Shown: positions 23,737 through 34,687, counted from the first letter of the stretch. The stretch is 64,000 bases of DNA from Saturnia japonica (GCA_033032175.1 CM065320.1:3720001-3784000), one strand, 5' to 3'. Translations and numbers: made by a program. Notes: generated from the sequence alone by a model not told the origin.

Positions 23737-24985
23737 TTACGTGGGCTGTTTAAAAAATTGTTACTGACATGAAAAATAGAATATGAATAAAATTTATTTA
23801 TAACTTTTCAAAATATTCACCTCCAACCCCAATGCACTTATGCATTCGGGTGAACCAGCTTTCGAAACATTAAAAAAATGTATTCTACGGGTGGTCGAAA
23901 TTAACCGCCGAAATTCTTCGACGGCCTCTTCTGCAGTGGGAAATAAAAAAAATCGCATGGAGGCAAATCTGGGCTGTAAGGAAGATAGGGTAAGAATTGT
24001 ACATCAGAATTATTCAAATAGTCCATGGTTCTAGCAGCTCTGTGAGCGGACGCATTATCTTGGTGAAAAATAATGCCACGGACACCACTCCTTGGTCGCT
24101 CGCTATTCAACTTGAGTCAGATTAACTTTGCAATAACATTCACTGGTAACTGTTCTACGATCTTCTAGCGGAATTACTGCTACTGCTCCACTGCGTCGCA
24201 AAAAACCGCTATCATTTTTTTATTAACGCTACGACCGTTAACAATTTTTGTGGGCAACTCGTCTTCTATCACCCATTGTGTGGATTATTGCTTCGTGAGA
24301 GGATCGTAGCTGTAGATCCAAACTTTTCTAGCATAAAATTGCATCAATCAACCCGACGGGATTTTTGCTCTTCAGTGAGAGAATAAGGTATCCATTGCGA
24401 AGCAAGCTTGCTAACTTTAAGGCGTTCATGCAGGATGGTAGAAACAGACCGTTATCCACTCTTTAGTTCAGCTTGAATCTCTCGATGTGTAATTTGTTTA
24501 TTCTTCCCAATAGCAACTCTACTCGGATGATATTTGCATGAGTTACTGCAGTTGTAGGTCGGCCGGGTCTGGGGTCATCGTTAAGGTTCTCTAGACCACG
24601 TTTAAATTCACGAAACCAATAAGTAATTGTTGCTAATGCAGGAGCATAATTCCCAAAAGCAGCTTATAAATTTTTGTGATATTCCTTGAAGGGAATTCTC
24701 GTTTATAATTAAAAGCTTTAAAGTCAAAGCTTCAAAGTTTAAATGCTTCCCGCGAGACGTCCATTGTTGTAAATAAAAGAAGAGTAACATATAATCTTTA
24801 AAAATATTTTAAAAAATTACTACAACTAGGCGGTTAATGATTTTCACCAAAGAGACTTGTATTGAAATTAGCTATCAACTCAAAATACATAGTTTCAAGA
24901 AAAAAGAGATTGTATTAATTCTGTGGCTAACAATTTTCGGAACAAACTAGGTACTATGAAATCCGGTTTTACAGGAACACCCAAT
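23737..24985 (-). mobile_element. mariner element, degraded
   Basis: A mariner transposase relic fills most of the 1.25 kb. The ends are weakly matched: left 'tacgtgggctgtttaaaa', complement of right 'tattgggtgttcctgtaaaa'. The size fits mariner. It differs from the 5.4-kb copy in sequence and ends, so it is a separate family. Confidence 0.65.
23830..24770 (-). pseudogene. mariner transposase relic (DD34D)
   Basis: The block 23901-24110 carries RGIIFHQDNASAHRAARTMD and PYSPDLPPCDFFYFPL. The HQDN and PPCDFF aspartates are separated by 34 residues, the DD34D spacing of mariner. Upstream pieces read LTMTPDPADLQL, the linker between the helix-turn-helix region and the catalytic domain, and downstream pieces read FPTAEEAVEEFRRL. 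Stops and frame changes separate the blocks. Confidence 0.75.
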
Positions 24986-25841
24986 AATATCTTCCGACTA
25001 CCAAAGTGACTAAAATTTTTAAAGGATATCGAAAACTTATAGCTTATTAGAAACTCAATATTTTAGAATAAGGTGTCGGAGAAAAAGTGTTATATTATAT
25101 TATTGTAGCCTAATAATAAACCTATCAAAAGGGTTTTCTGTCGGACTAACATTATGTAGGATATCATTGTAGCTAAATATAAACCTGTAGGTACTTACCA
25201 AGTTAGTAGCACAGAACTTGTTCCGTTATTGATCCGTAGTATCATGAACCAGAATAGAATGTGATAATAGTCGAACTAACTGGCTGAATGTCAGTTCCAT
25301 CTGTTCACTTGGAGGAATGTATCGTGGATGAATATTCGCGAAGGCGCCTTTATGCATAATAATGTATGATAATTATTGTGAATAAAAGGACGTCCACAAT
25401 ATTTTAATGTGTGCTAAATTAATAGCGCTTGTTTTATTCTTGTTTCTTACAAAGTTACAGTAGTTCGTAGTAACAATGTGGTTTCTTAATAACGTTCTTG
25501 ACTGTAGTTTGCTTGTAGATTCGCTGCTTGCTGTTGCTGGTGTTGTGGTGTTTCTCGAACTGATCGCAGTACTGCCTTTTTTTTTTTTTTTTTTTTTTTG
25601 TCTGACCTTGCTGTTAGCCTTAGGGGCCCTATCCGAAAACAGTGCCGCTGCGGCTTTTACAACTTTACCGGGCTTGGGGGCGAGCGCTTAAGGCACTCAG
25701 CCGCGTAAGCGTGGGCAACCAGCGCGCAAGGGTGCCAAAGTGGCCGGACCTCGGCTTGGGCTGTTGCCGCGATTGCAATGAAGTCGCGATCTGTCTAATA
25801 CCCTATCCGTAAAATCGAGCTAAACTAACATATACAGATAT

Positions 25842-25879
25842 ACATGTTCCTTCCTCCTGGGAGGAAGGAAGGAACATGT
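25842..25879 (-). other. 3' UTR RNA hairpin of the Jockey family
   Basis: The arms acatgttccttcc and ggaaggaacatgt pair around a short loop, giving a 13-bp stem. The equivalent position at 36650-36668 in the second long copy keeps a shorter stem (cctcctcctgggaggaagg), and 55545-55570 keeps a weaker one. The position upstream of the conserved 3' end suggests an RNA structure; function is inferred only. Confidence 0.55.
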
Positions 25880-26098
25880 GCACGTGTATTTAGTAATCTG
25901 AAATATGTTCTACACTAACTAGTGCAAAAAAGAAAAAAAAAGGTTCCTTACAGAACCTATGTACCTGTGATGTGTGCACGTATGTACATATGTGTGTACG
26001 TGATGTTTGTATGCGGGTAGCTAAGTGTTGCACGTAAAGTGTCACTTGTATCGCGCGGGCGGCTGCCAGACTCAAGGGTTTCACCCCGAGGAACGGAC

Positions 26099-28987
26099 CT
26101 AGGCTTGAGTTGCCGCGGGAGAGGGAGGTCGCGGCGGTGGGTGTGCGGGAGCGAAATTAGCCGCCCGTCCCCTGCGGAGGGAACGGTGATTACGCGGGCG
26201 TGGGCGAAAACACGCTCTGTTTAGAGAGACGGTTGAGTAATATGCGATTTGTTTCTCGATTTCGTCATCGGGATCGGTAAAGATGTTACGCGGTCGACGC
26301 TGTAAGCGGGTGGCGTTTGGGACTGGAACGTAATTCGCGGCGGCTTGGATCAAGGGATTCGCGTGATTTGACGCGGTGTCAAAGTAAGATCGTGAGAGGT
26401 ATTTGATGTAAGACTCGATCGAGGGGAGTTTCATATCTCTATGAAGGTCTACCTGACGAACGAACCAGGGGGCGTTATTGATTTTACGTAGTACTCGAGT
26501 TTGAAGGACTTGGAATTTGTGTATGTTCAATTTTGACATATGTGCGAATGCGGCGCAGTTATATGTCATAATCGGACGTATGCACATTTTGTAGAGAGTA
26601 AGCTTATGTCTCAGGGACATTTTGCTTATGATCAGGGGCTGTAATCGACTTATGGCCATTGCGGCTGTTTTACACACGGCACGGACATGAGAATCAAAGG
26701 TAAGTTTTCTATCGAAGGTCACACCGAGATATTTAGTCTTGGTGGCCCAGGGGATATTGTCTTTGAAGAGTTTGAGAGTTTTGACACTCTCAGGGTGCAC
26801 TTTTCGACTAGGATCAAAGATAATCGCGGCGCTCTTCGAGGGGTTGACGGCTATGCACCATTTGGTGTACCATTTACCGAGAGTGGTGACTGCGCGTTGG
26901 ACTCTGTGTCTGAGCCTAAGTCTGTTCCTATTCGACGCGTAGATGACTGTGTCGTCAGCGTATAGACCTACCTGGACCCTAGGAGGACCAGGTAGGTCAC
27001 TGACATACAGATTGAAGAGACAAGGCGCCAGAATGGAGCCTTGCGGGACGCCCGAGCGTATGGGGTGGGCTGTGGAGAGTACACTTTCCGCTCGGTAGCG
27101 GAAGGTGCGGTCGGTGAGGTAGTCGCGGATAATGTGAACTAACCTATCTGGGACTTGTAACTGGTGTAGCTTGTGGACTAGTCCGGCGTGCCAGACCTTG
27201 TCGAAGGCCTTGGCGACGTCTAAGAAGACCGCGAGCGTACGGTATGGAGGATCTTTCGCGAAGTTAGTCGCTATGTGCTCCGTGAGGCGTTGCACCTGGT
27301 GCGTACACGAGTGTCGAGCGCGGAACCCGAACTGTTCCGGTGGATATAGATTTTTCTCGTCTATCACGGTTTTGAGACGGTTCAGAAGGAGCCGCTCGTA
27401 GATTTTACCTAAGGTATTCAAGAGACTGATCGGGCGATAGCTGTCGGGAAGCGATGCTTTTTTGCCGGGTTTATGTATCCCTATGACTATGGCCGTTTTC
27501 CAGGCGGCTGGGAAATGGCAGTGGGCGATGTTTACATTGAATATGCAAACCAAGAGTGCTATGAGGTGATCAGGAAGAAGTTTGAGTACTTCGTTCCGGA
27601 TCCCGTCAGGACCGGGAAATTTTTTGAGCTTAAGGCCCTTAATGACGGAACAGACTTCGTCAGATGTGACCGTAGTTAGGGTATCCGCGGGTGGGACCGA
27701 ACTGAGTTCCTGTACCGAAGATTCGATTGTGTTGACATGTACGGCGTCTATGTTGTCGCAGTTTGGAGAGCACTGGCTCTCCAAGCTTGCGGCAAGACAC
27801 TCCGCTTTGTCTTCGCTATCGAACGCGAGTGGGAGGCCCGGGCCTCTTTCGAGGGGTGGTAGTTGGGAGGAGTGTTCTATTTTTAAAGATCTGGCTAACT
27901 TCCAGTATGTGAGATGGGACGGTCTGAGACCCTCTACGAGGTTGTCCCAGCTATGACCTCTGTATTCAGTGATGCGAGCTTTGAACTCTCTTTGTAATGC
28001 GCGTAACCGTGCGCAGTTTTCCCTGGACGGGAATAAGTCGTGAGCGCGTGTCGCGGCGTTCTTTTCCGTCTTTAACGCTCGCAGGTCGGCAGGGAGTATA
28101 AAGCGGCGATCGCTCACCGTTTTGACCTCTCTCGAGGCCTCTCTGATGCTGACCTGGAGGTGGTCAACGAGGGAATCGATCGCTAAGTCGGCGTCTGCGG
28201 CCGACTGCAGTACGTCAGGGGCCCTATCTAGGCTGTCCGAGGACGGCCTGTCCGCGAGTAAGTGCTTGAGTTTCGCGTAGTCAACCACCTGGACGGACGG
28301 AGGACTATGGTCGGAGGTATGTCCTAGTCGGAGGATGACCGGGCGGTGATCGGAGTCGAGTTCGTGTACGACTTCTAAAAGTTGTAACCGAAGCTCGATA
28401 CCTTTCAATAGAGCCACATCAAGGACTGTCGGGCGACATTGATCCTGAAAGTGGGTGGGTTCGGAGGGAGCTAACACGTCAAAGTTTATGTCATTGCATA
28501 GCTGATTGAGTATACTCCCGTTACGGGAGTCTCTCGAACTGTTAAAGCAAGTGTGACCGCTGTTGAGGTCGCCTGCTATGATTACGGAGGGACCGAGTGA
28601 AAAGAGTGCCTCCAGATCGGACCGGAGGAGTCTTTACGATGGTGAAAGATATGCGGATACGATTATGATTGACGGGTGGTCAGTCATACCTAGTCTACAC
28701 ATAGAAACTTCCAAATTGGTAAGTTCGGGAGGGTCAATTCGCATACAGTATAGTGAACGTTTGTAGTAAATGAGAGTGCCGCCTCCTTGGGTAACACGGT
28801 CATTTCTAATAATGTTATAGTTAGCGACCTTAGGGTTGCGCCTACTAGGTTTTAGAAGTGTTTCTTGTACGAGAAACACATCTAACTGACGCTCAACTAG
28901 GAAGTTAGCCACGAGATCACTCTGAGAAGCAAGGATCCTAGCGTTAAAGAAGGCAATGTTAATTCCTTTCGGTTTTAACTTATCCAT
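26099..28987 (-). pseudogene. Jockey ORF2: endonuclease-reverse transcriptase with a single nonsense codon
   Basis: From ATG 28987 (AUGGAUAA overlap with the ORF1 stop) one frame runs 963 codons including the terminator, broken only by TAA at 28636-28634. The AP-endonuclease part shows FFNARIL, LVQETLL, IIAGDLNSGH and ELDSDHRPV. The RT part shows FPGPDGIRNEV, YRPISLLNTLGKIYERLL, QFGFRARHSCTHQV, AVFLDVAKAFDKVWH, SGVPQGSILAPCLFNLY, YADDTVIYA and KYLGVTFDRKL. A C-terminal region follows (PWFVRQVDLHRDM). The sister copy has Lys (AAA) at the stop position, so one A-to-T change explains it. Without read-through only the endonuclease N-terminus is made. Confidence 0.9.
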
Positions 28988-30812
28988 TGGAAGGCTTTCG
29001 GTTTGCGGCATCGAGGTCTAGACGGTGTATCGTCTCCGATAGCCGGGGGAATTTCCACACGGTCATTATGCAACCGTGTTCGTTGAGATAGTCGACGTAT
29101 GCGCCGACTTCCGTGACGCTGTGCTCTCGGAGCAACAGGGCAATAAGGACAACGTCCGATGGAGGAGGAGAACCGCGTGGAGCGGAGGTTTGAGCAGCCA
29201 TAAGAGGCTGTGGTTTAGGGGCCAATTCCAAGTCCATAAGGGGCTGGGGATTGTGGCGAGCGGGGGCCCACGGGGCCCGAGGGCCCAGTATGGGCTGCGG
29301 GGGCACACTAGGTGCGGGGACAACGGCCGCAGGAGCGCGGGCGGCGTTCGGGAGGTTAGGAAAAGCCTCCATTGACAGCAGGGGCTGTGGTTGGGGGCGA
29401 GGGGCATGGTCGACGGGGGCGTGAGGTGCCCTCTGATGGGCGGGTGGCCTCATCCGTCGGGGGCGCGTTGCGCGCGGGGCTTTTGGGCACCCGCGATAGT
29501 TCGCGGGGTGCCCTTCTTGACCGCAAAGTACGCAGCTCGGCTCACCGGGTGAGTCGCGCGTGCGGGGACACTCCCTAGTGGAGTGATTCTCGGGGCACTT
29601 GACGCACCTTGGAGTGAGATGACAGTGGCGGGAGGAGTGCCCGTACAATTGGCAGTTGTGACACTGCGTCGGGATTCTATTTTTGTATGGGTTTTCTACT
29701 GTGATGCCTGAGAGGCCGCACACAGTAGCTATGTTATAGATAGCTTTACCCTCGGGGGTTCTATCTAAAATAACCACTACCATAGGGAATGGTTTTCTGT
29801 CTGGGCCGTACATCCGGTGTACTTCGTGCACCGGATAGTTTTGGGAGCAGAGGGATTCGAGTACTTCCTCAGGGGGGATCTCGAAGGGGATTCTACGGAT
29901 TACGACGCGGAGTTTCCGGTCTTCGTTTAGTGTGTACGTATAGTACGCTAGTTTTTTCTCCGTGAGGAGCCTAGTGAGGTCTCGGTGGGCGTCCGACGTG
30001 CTCACCGAGACTTGTATGCCCGTGGCGATGCTACGGGCTTTCGTGTAGGGGATTTTTGAGAGTCTAATATTTGTGTCTAACTTTGTCCAGGCGGCTTTGT
30101 CCTGGACAATAACGGGCGGGGGGCGGGCTTTCCTCCCGGGAGGGCCTGCCGCGGGCGCGGGCGCGGGGCGCGTGGAAATGGGGGTGCGCGTGTCGAGATC
30201 CGGTCTCGGTGCTTTTAGGGCCCTGTCTTCGTTGCTGTTAGCGGCGCGTTTCGTTTTTCTAGATACGACGGTGGTAAAACCGTCGTCATCGTTGGCAGCG
30301 GGCCGGATGTTGGGGATTGTTTGATCCATCTGATTCGGATCAGTGGATACGGGAGACTCTACAGGGAGAGCTGCGAAGGAGTTATGCATGGGAAGTGCTT
30401 TGCCTGCAGGCGTATCGGAGCGCCTTCCGCGGGGAATAGAGTTTCGCGAGTTAGAGCGGGAGGGGCGGCGCGCACCATGGCCTTTGGACAGAATGTCTTC
30501 AGGTGTAGGCACGGCGGGGTTTAAGTATGGCGCGGCGACGATGGATGCAGCGGCGGTGGGAACGTAGGCGGTGGGCGCGTTGGCGGATATGGACGCGACG
30601 GCGGATGTAGACGCGACGACGGCGGATGTAGACACGACGACGGCGGAGGTAGACGCGACGGCGGCGGGTTCGGAGTCGACTAGCTCGTATGTCGCACCGG
30701 GAGTTACTTTGAGTGTGGCTGTGTACTCGGCGTACAAGTCAGGGACTCGGAGCTTCATAAAGTTGAAGACCTTATGAAGCTCATATTCGTGCACTGTTAT
30801 TTCTTTTGCCAT
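28980..30812 (-). CDS. Jockey ORF1: gag-like nucleic-acid-binding protein
   Basis: A 610-residue intact frame. The first 150 residues are rich in Ala, Ser, Thr and Val with repeated STSAVVAS-type words. Residues about 300-380 are the conserved region before the zinc fingers (IRRIPFEIPPEEV, HEVHRMYGPDRKPFPM). Three knuckles follow: CHNCQLYGHSSRHC (about 384-397), CVKCPENHSTREC (403-415) and CVLCGQEGHPANYRGC (427-442). A Pro-rich tail completes it. In Jockey-type LINEs this protein binds the element RNA and forms particles with it. The start aligns with the inferred start of ORF1 at 42119. It ends in TAA overlapping the ORF2 ATG. Confidence 0.9.
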   Translation of the reverse strand: MAKEITVHEYELHKVFNFMKLRVPDLYAEYTATLKVTPGATYELVDSEPAAVASTSAVVVSTSAVVASTSAVASISANAPTAYVPTAAASIVAAPYLNPAVPTPEDILSKGHGARRPSRSNSRNSIPRGRRSDTPAGKALPMHNSFAALPVESPVSTDPNQMDQTIPNIRPAANDDDGFTTVVSRKTKRAANSNEDRALKAPRPDLDTRTPISTRPAPAPAAGPPGRKARPPPVIVQDKAAWTKLDTNIRLSKIPYTKARSIATGIQVSVSTSDAHRDLTRLLTEKKLAYYTYTLNEDRKLRVVIRRIPFEIPPEEVLESLCSQNYPVHEVHRMYGPDRKPFPMVVVILDRTPEGKAIYNIATVCGLSGITVENPYKNRIPTQCHNCQLYGHSSRHCHLTPRCVKCPENHSTRECPRTRDSPGEPSCVLCGQEGHPANYRGCPKAPRATRPRRMRPPAHQRAPHAPVDHAPRPQPQPLLSMEAFPNLPNAARAPAAVVPAPSVPPQPILGPRAPWAPARHNPQPLMDLELAPKPQPLMAAQTSAPRGSPPPSDVVLIALLLREHSVTEVGAYVDYLNEHGCIMTVWKFPRLSETIHRLDLDAANRKPSNG

Positions 30813-31208
30813 CCCGCTGGCGGTTGGCGGGGCGGGGGAGTGAATTTAAGAAACCTCCCTGCCTGGAGGGCAGGGGGGTACGTCAAATGAGTTTAACGGG
30901 CTCCTCGAGCCCGGAGCAATGAGACCTGTGTGTCACGGTGTAATGACGCACAGGAAAGGACCTATCGTTTCCCTAGGGGAGTCCCTAGCAGTCTCGTGGC
31001 AGAGGACGCAGACCGGTAAAACCGCGGCTCCGCCCAAACAACCACGAGGATGGAATGGTAAGGATAGGGCAGTACTGCCGCCCTCTCCGCTATATTTATC
31101 CTCGCCCTTTGCCTCGCAACCGGTAGTGCGATGGATTCCGTGCGGGGCGTCGCTCAGCCAATGAGCGCGCACGCCCTGTGTGCGCGCTCTCGGCAGTACC
31201 ATGAGTCA

Positions 31209-31237
31209 CCATGCCAGATGTTCCGAGTCTGGCATGG
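31209..31237. repeat. 10-bp-arm palindrome beside the LTR-like end
   Basis: ccatgccaga...tctggcatgg is a perfect inverted repeat with a 9-base centre, a few bases inside the TG end of the LTR-like sequence. Confidence 0.6.
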
Positions 31238-31249
31238 TTCATCCTTACA

Positions 31250-31660
31250 ACTAGTGAAATTTATACATTTAAACTTACAACTAGCTATATTCTTATTCTA
31301 ATAGTTTTAAAATACACATATTCACACATATTCAGTTCATATTATTATATCTATTCCTAACACGTATTTATAAACCTTATTCCTAACACGTATTATTTCA
31401 TTTATTTGTTCATTCTATACTATTAGACTATCGTTATTCGCTCGCCCCGCTCGCTGTCCGCAACAATAATGTTCTATTTATTCCTCTCATCATTCAACGT
31501 ACTAGCTGTTTTCAGACCACATTGTGTGACATGTTTGATTCCTCACAATGTTTTCCTTCACAAATGAGCTATGGCAAGTTCTTACTTAAATGAAAAATTC
31601 CAGAAGTACAATTGTGAATACGAACCCGCTCGGTCAGTAAGTATTAAAGTACTTATAAAA
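31250..31660. other. AT-rich spacer
   Basis: The word cttacaactag occurs twice (31244 and 31275), and 'attcctaacacgtatt' is tandemly repeated near 31351-31395. No gene seen. Confidence 0.5.
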
Positions 31661-32285
31661 CCTATACTTCTATTAAAGCGGAAAAGTTTTTTGTTTGTTT
31701 GTTTGTTTGTTTGTTTAAACGAGCTAATCTCTGGAACTTCCATTCGGATTCGAAAATTTGTATATGACAGCTAGACTCACGAGGAATAGTATAGGCTATC
31801 TAACATTAGGTCACAACTCTCAACTAGCCTTCAATATTGATTTTTGTTACGCAAGTCGGAAGTCTAGACCCTCGCAAACTGCTAATGATACGGAAATACA
31901 ATGTTCTACAAAAATATTGGTACTTAGTATATCTAAAAATAGTCACCGTTAGCATATGCCTATCTTTTATACATAAGCCACAATAAGGTATTCTGTGACA
32001 AAGATTTGTTGAAAATTAAAAAGTTATTTTAAGCACTATTTTTAGACATGGCATATTAATCCTTACGAACAAAAGTACCTTCATCATAAAGACAATTTTA
32101 TGAAGTTAAATTTTGCTCTTTATAGAATGTTATTTGGACACATATTTTAGGAGATATTGAAAAATTTTAATAATTTGTACTTGCGGAAAGAACAATTATG
32201 ATAGACTACACGGGTGCGTTGGAGGTGCGCGCGGTGTTTCTCGGTTAAAATTAACACGGGTGAAGCCGTGGGGCACAGCTGCTAG
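31661..32285 (+). mobile_element. Helitron-like non-autonomous element
   Basis: The 5' end CTATACTTCTATTAAAGCGG resembles the termini of the copies at 1051-1687 and 12811-13553. The 3' end reads gaagccgtggggcacagctg then CTAG before T. A GTTT microsatellite lies at 31688-31716. No coding capacity. Confidence 0.65.
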
Positions 32286-32454
32286 TTTAAATATATCAAA
32301 CGAGACATATCCTCGGTCTACTGCAAAAACCATACAAGTAGTATTTTGTTACTTTTACGTTATTATTAAGCCTTTATTTAATGAAAAAAAGTTTACAATT
32401 GTACAGATTGATAAACGCATCATTCACTATCACTATTTTCTTTTTTATCCTAGG

Positions 32455-32585
32455 TCGATGTCTAGTCTTCCTCCAGTCAACCACTCTGAGCTTTGTCTAA
32501 CATTTTCCGTCTCGCCATCATTTGTTTATCTCGTTGACATATCTCCTGTTTTTGGATTAATGAGATTCAGAGGTTTTAACGTATA
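32455..32585 (-). pseudogene. Possible coding relic of unknown origin
   Basis: The minus strand reads LKPLNLINPKTGDMSTR, a stop, then TNDGETENVRQSSEWLTGG and RLDIDLG. The composition is protein-like and the frame is the same on both sides of one stop. The plus strand is also open, with an acceptor-like tttttatcctag at 32454, so either reading may be accidental. The family is not recognised. Confidence 0.25.
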
Positions 32586-32794
32586 AGTTATATTATTAAA
32601 ATAATTTCTATAAATTGGGTTAATATATGATATAATGAATTTCCAATAAGTAAAAAAATATTTATCAAAAATATACCTATCTTGTTTGGCAGTAAGCCGA
32701 CGATTTAAGGAAGTTGATCAATGGTTGATATTGCACTGCCGTTAGACGAGTGTCGATCGTCGTAGCGTAACTACTCGTGCTCATTCGCTGCTGT

Positions 32795-32985
32795 AAGTAT
32801 TACAGGTGTTGCGCTTGCGCTGTTTCTCACGGGCCGGTTCCGCGCGGCTTGCATAACGTGGGGCCGCCCGCGCCCGCGCACCGTATACGTAACTCGCTGC
32901 GCCGCGCCGTAACAACGCGCATTATGCATGTAGGGCGCATGTGCCGCCACCGCGCCACCAAGCCTCTCCGCACTAGTAATACAAC
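32795..32985. promoter_or_regulatory. CpG-rich island
   Basis: About 190 bp of markedly G+C-rich DNA (gggccgcccgcgcccgcgca), open in several frames on both strands with no motif. It is the strongest compositional outlier not explained by a transposon. It may be a promoter or enhancer for an unseen transcript. Confidence 0.3.
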
Positions 32986-33504
32986 CATTGCGAACCAGCT
33001 TACCGATTTTACACTCAATCAAACTCGAACAACGTAACTATTTTTTAAATTTTTATAACCGGTTTGTATTGTATCCATCAACAACCGAGAGTAAAGAAGT
33101 ATAACATATTAATAATAATTTTCAGCCAAATATTCACAAACTATCTTTAAAAAAATATATTTAAGTGTTGAGGTATACTAAATACCAGCCTGTAAGTACA
33201 GTTAAAGACACATGAAGCTTTACACTGATAGTGCTAGTCTCACTTCTACGGCGATTCCTATAAGAACGGTACAAAGTGTAATCCAATGTGGACGGAGCTC
33301 CTAACTGTATCTATACTATGGAAAATAGAGACCAGGATTGTCATATCTATGCATTAAAAAGTGTCCTTCGAAAAGCGTCAAACCAGAGTGGCGCCTCGGA
33401 AGCAAGTATGAAAACTTTTAAAGATAGCGCCAAAAGTTATTTTTTATATTTCCCAACTTGAACAACTTTTCACTTTACCTCTAATATACTTTATAACCTA
33501 GATA

Positions 33505-33965
33505 AAAAAATAAAATTGATGTGTCTGTTTGCAATGTCAAAATATCTGCTTTAAATTATGAAATTGCTGCGCTCGCGTGATTTCAGAATGCCGTCGTTCC
33601 GACACATGTGCGAATCATACCACCCTCACTCACTTTAAAGACAAAAATGCTTATTTTGAGTGATCCTTAGAAGATAGACTTAACATGCTTTTGCTGATTT
33701 TGTTTACGTCTTTTTAAGATTTACGATTATGTACACATTAACTTGATATATCTCTTATAGTTTACTCAGCGTAAGACATTTATGCGACCCAAAATCATCG
33801 ATTTTCCGAATTGGCTTTTATTTCGCCTTAAAAAGAATTAGGTACAAAAAAGTCAGCAAGAGCATATTAGTTCTATAATCTAAAGATCACCTAAAATAAG
33901 TGATTTGTCTTTAAAATAACCGGGAACTGGGTTGGGACAATTCGCGCGTGTGCCTGTACAACAAC
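33505..33965. mobile_element. Rearranged Helitron-like copy with an inverted middle
   Basis: The left end (ttgatgtgtctgtttgcaat) and right end (agtcagcaagagcatatt...aataaccggga) match the plus orientation of the 9.8- and 10.9-kb elements. The middle (ttactcagcgtaagacattt, gtgatccttagaagatagac) is in the opposite orientation. It is therefore either two copies in a foldback or a single copy with an internal inversion. Confidence 0.45.
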
Positions 33966-34198
33966 ATTCTGTAGTATATGTAATTAAAAATACCTAAAGT
34001 TTGTAAACAAATATTTTTTATGAAATAAAAAGAATTCGAAAGCAATCAAATGATTCATTGACAATTACAAGTTTTTAATAATAAAGTGATTGAGCGCGAC
34101 CCTTTTGCTATTGATTAAGTTAATTTAAACACACAATCTTCGATGGCAGTTTTATGAACTTCTCTAACACTTTATTATGAAAATCTTGTAAATCTTTA

Positions 34199-34432
34199 TT
34201 AATAAATTTTCTGTGCACACTCGTCATGACCAGACCATTGAGCCAATTTCTCCTCAATGTGCTTCTTATCCAGGTTTTTAATCTTCTGAGGCTGAATCTC
34301 TGGGAAGTGGCCAGCTGCCCCTCTTGCCCTCCTTGGCGGCGCCCTTCTATTCCACCGATCTGTTACAACTATAACTACAACGAATAGCGTAGATAGGTAT
34401 AAAAACGATATACATAAAAATAGGTTTTTCAA
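34199..34432 (-). CDS. Small candidate host protein with an N-terminal hydrophobic segment
   Basis: 77 codons. Residues 3-23 (NLFLCISFLYLSTLFVVVIV region) are hydrophobic and could be a signal anchor or signal peptide. RWNRRAPPRRARG, a strongly basic stretch, comes next, and then FPEIQPQKIKNLDKKHIEEK and LAQWSGHDECAQKIY. AATAAA overlaps the TAA stop, and a second aataaag lies about 25 bases on. Third-position use looks coding. An acceptor-like gttgtaacag inside (34379) means it might instead be a last exon starting at RWNRR. It diverges from the gene at 34688. The family is not recognised. Confidence 0.45.
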   Translation of the reverse strand: MKNLFLCISFLYLSTLFVVVIVVTDRWNRRAPPRRARGAAGHFPEIQPQKIKNLDKKHIEEKLAQWSGHDECAQKIY

Positions 34433-34687
34433 ATAAAAGTATAGTTACAAATTACAATTTCAAAAGAAATAAAAACAAAATTTTAATACGCATTTCACAT
34501 GCGCATATTAAATGTATTTTGACAGCACCCTGCAAATTAAGATATCTACAAGTTAAGAACCGATGACAATCTGTGGAGCTATTTCGTTACACAAGGCAGT
34601 ACGAACTACCGACCACATGACGTTTTGTAAAACTACCACAAAATCATCTCATATTTCAACTACACGCGCACGAGACTTTGCTGATCG
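34433..34687. promoter_or_regulatory. Possible shared divergent promoter
   Basis: A 255-bp AT-rich gap lies between two outward-facing start codons. It contains the inverted word gcatttcacatgcgc near 34490-34505. No clear TATA-initiator pair was identified. The role is inferred from the head-to-head layout alone. Confidence 0.3.

Larger units (their letters stand above)
25577..31068 (-). mobile_element. Jockey-clade LINE, nearly complete
   Basis: The poly-A tail (plus-strand T run at 25577-25599) and the 5' end at 31068 are flanked by exact GCAGTACTGCC at 25566-25576 and 31069-31079, an 11-bp target duplication. Inside, in order, are a 5' UTR, ORF1, ORF2 overlapping ORF1 by 8 nt, and a 3' UTR of about 500 bp with a strong hairpin. 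The 5' UTR matches the other long copy only up to 'tggtaaggatagg', so about 650 bp of distal 5' UTR present there are missing here. Recent-looking insertion: the duplication is exact and the frames are almost open. Confidence 0.9.
25377..31249 (-). mobile_element. LTR-like sequence (solo LTR or promoter), split by a Jockey insertion
   Basis: With the LINE and one target duplication removed, the minus strand reads about 380 bp. It starts TGTAAGGATGAACC, has a CCAAT-type word, a TATA-like ataaatata (31099-31091) and, about 30 bases later, an insect-type initiator gatcagtt (near 25561). It then has an AATAAA near its 3' part and ends ttattcACA. TG...CA ends plus promoter and poly-A signal fit an LTR. 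No matching target duplication was found and no primer-binding site follows, so a host promoter is the alternative. Confidence 0.35.
32286..33504. other. Spacer with a G+C-rich island and a possible coding relic
   Basis: Contains the candidate relic at 32455-32585 and the CpG-rich island at 32795-32985. The remainder is AT-rich without a gene. Confidence 0.4.

Noticed and set aside
26039..30777. Plus-strand frames of 60-124 codons across the first Jockey copy
   Set aside because: Antisense shadows of the G+C-rich ORF1 and ORF2; no motifs or independent signals.
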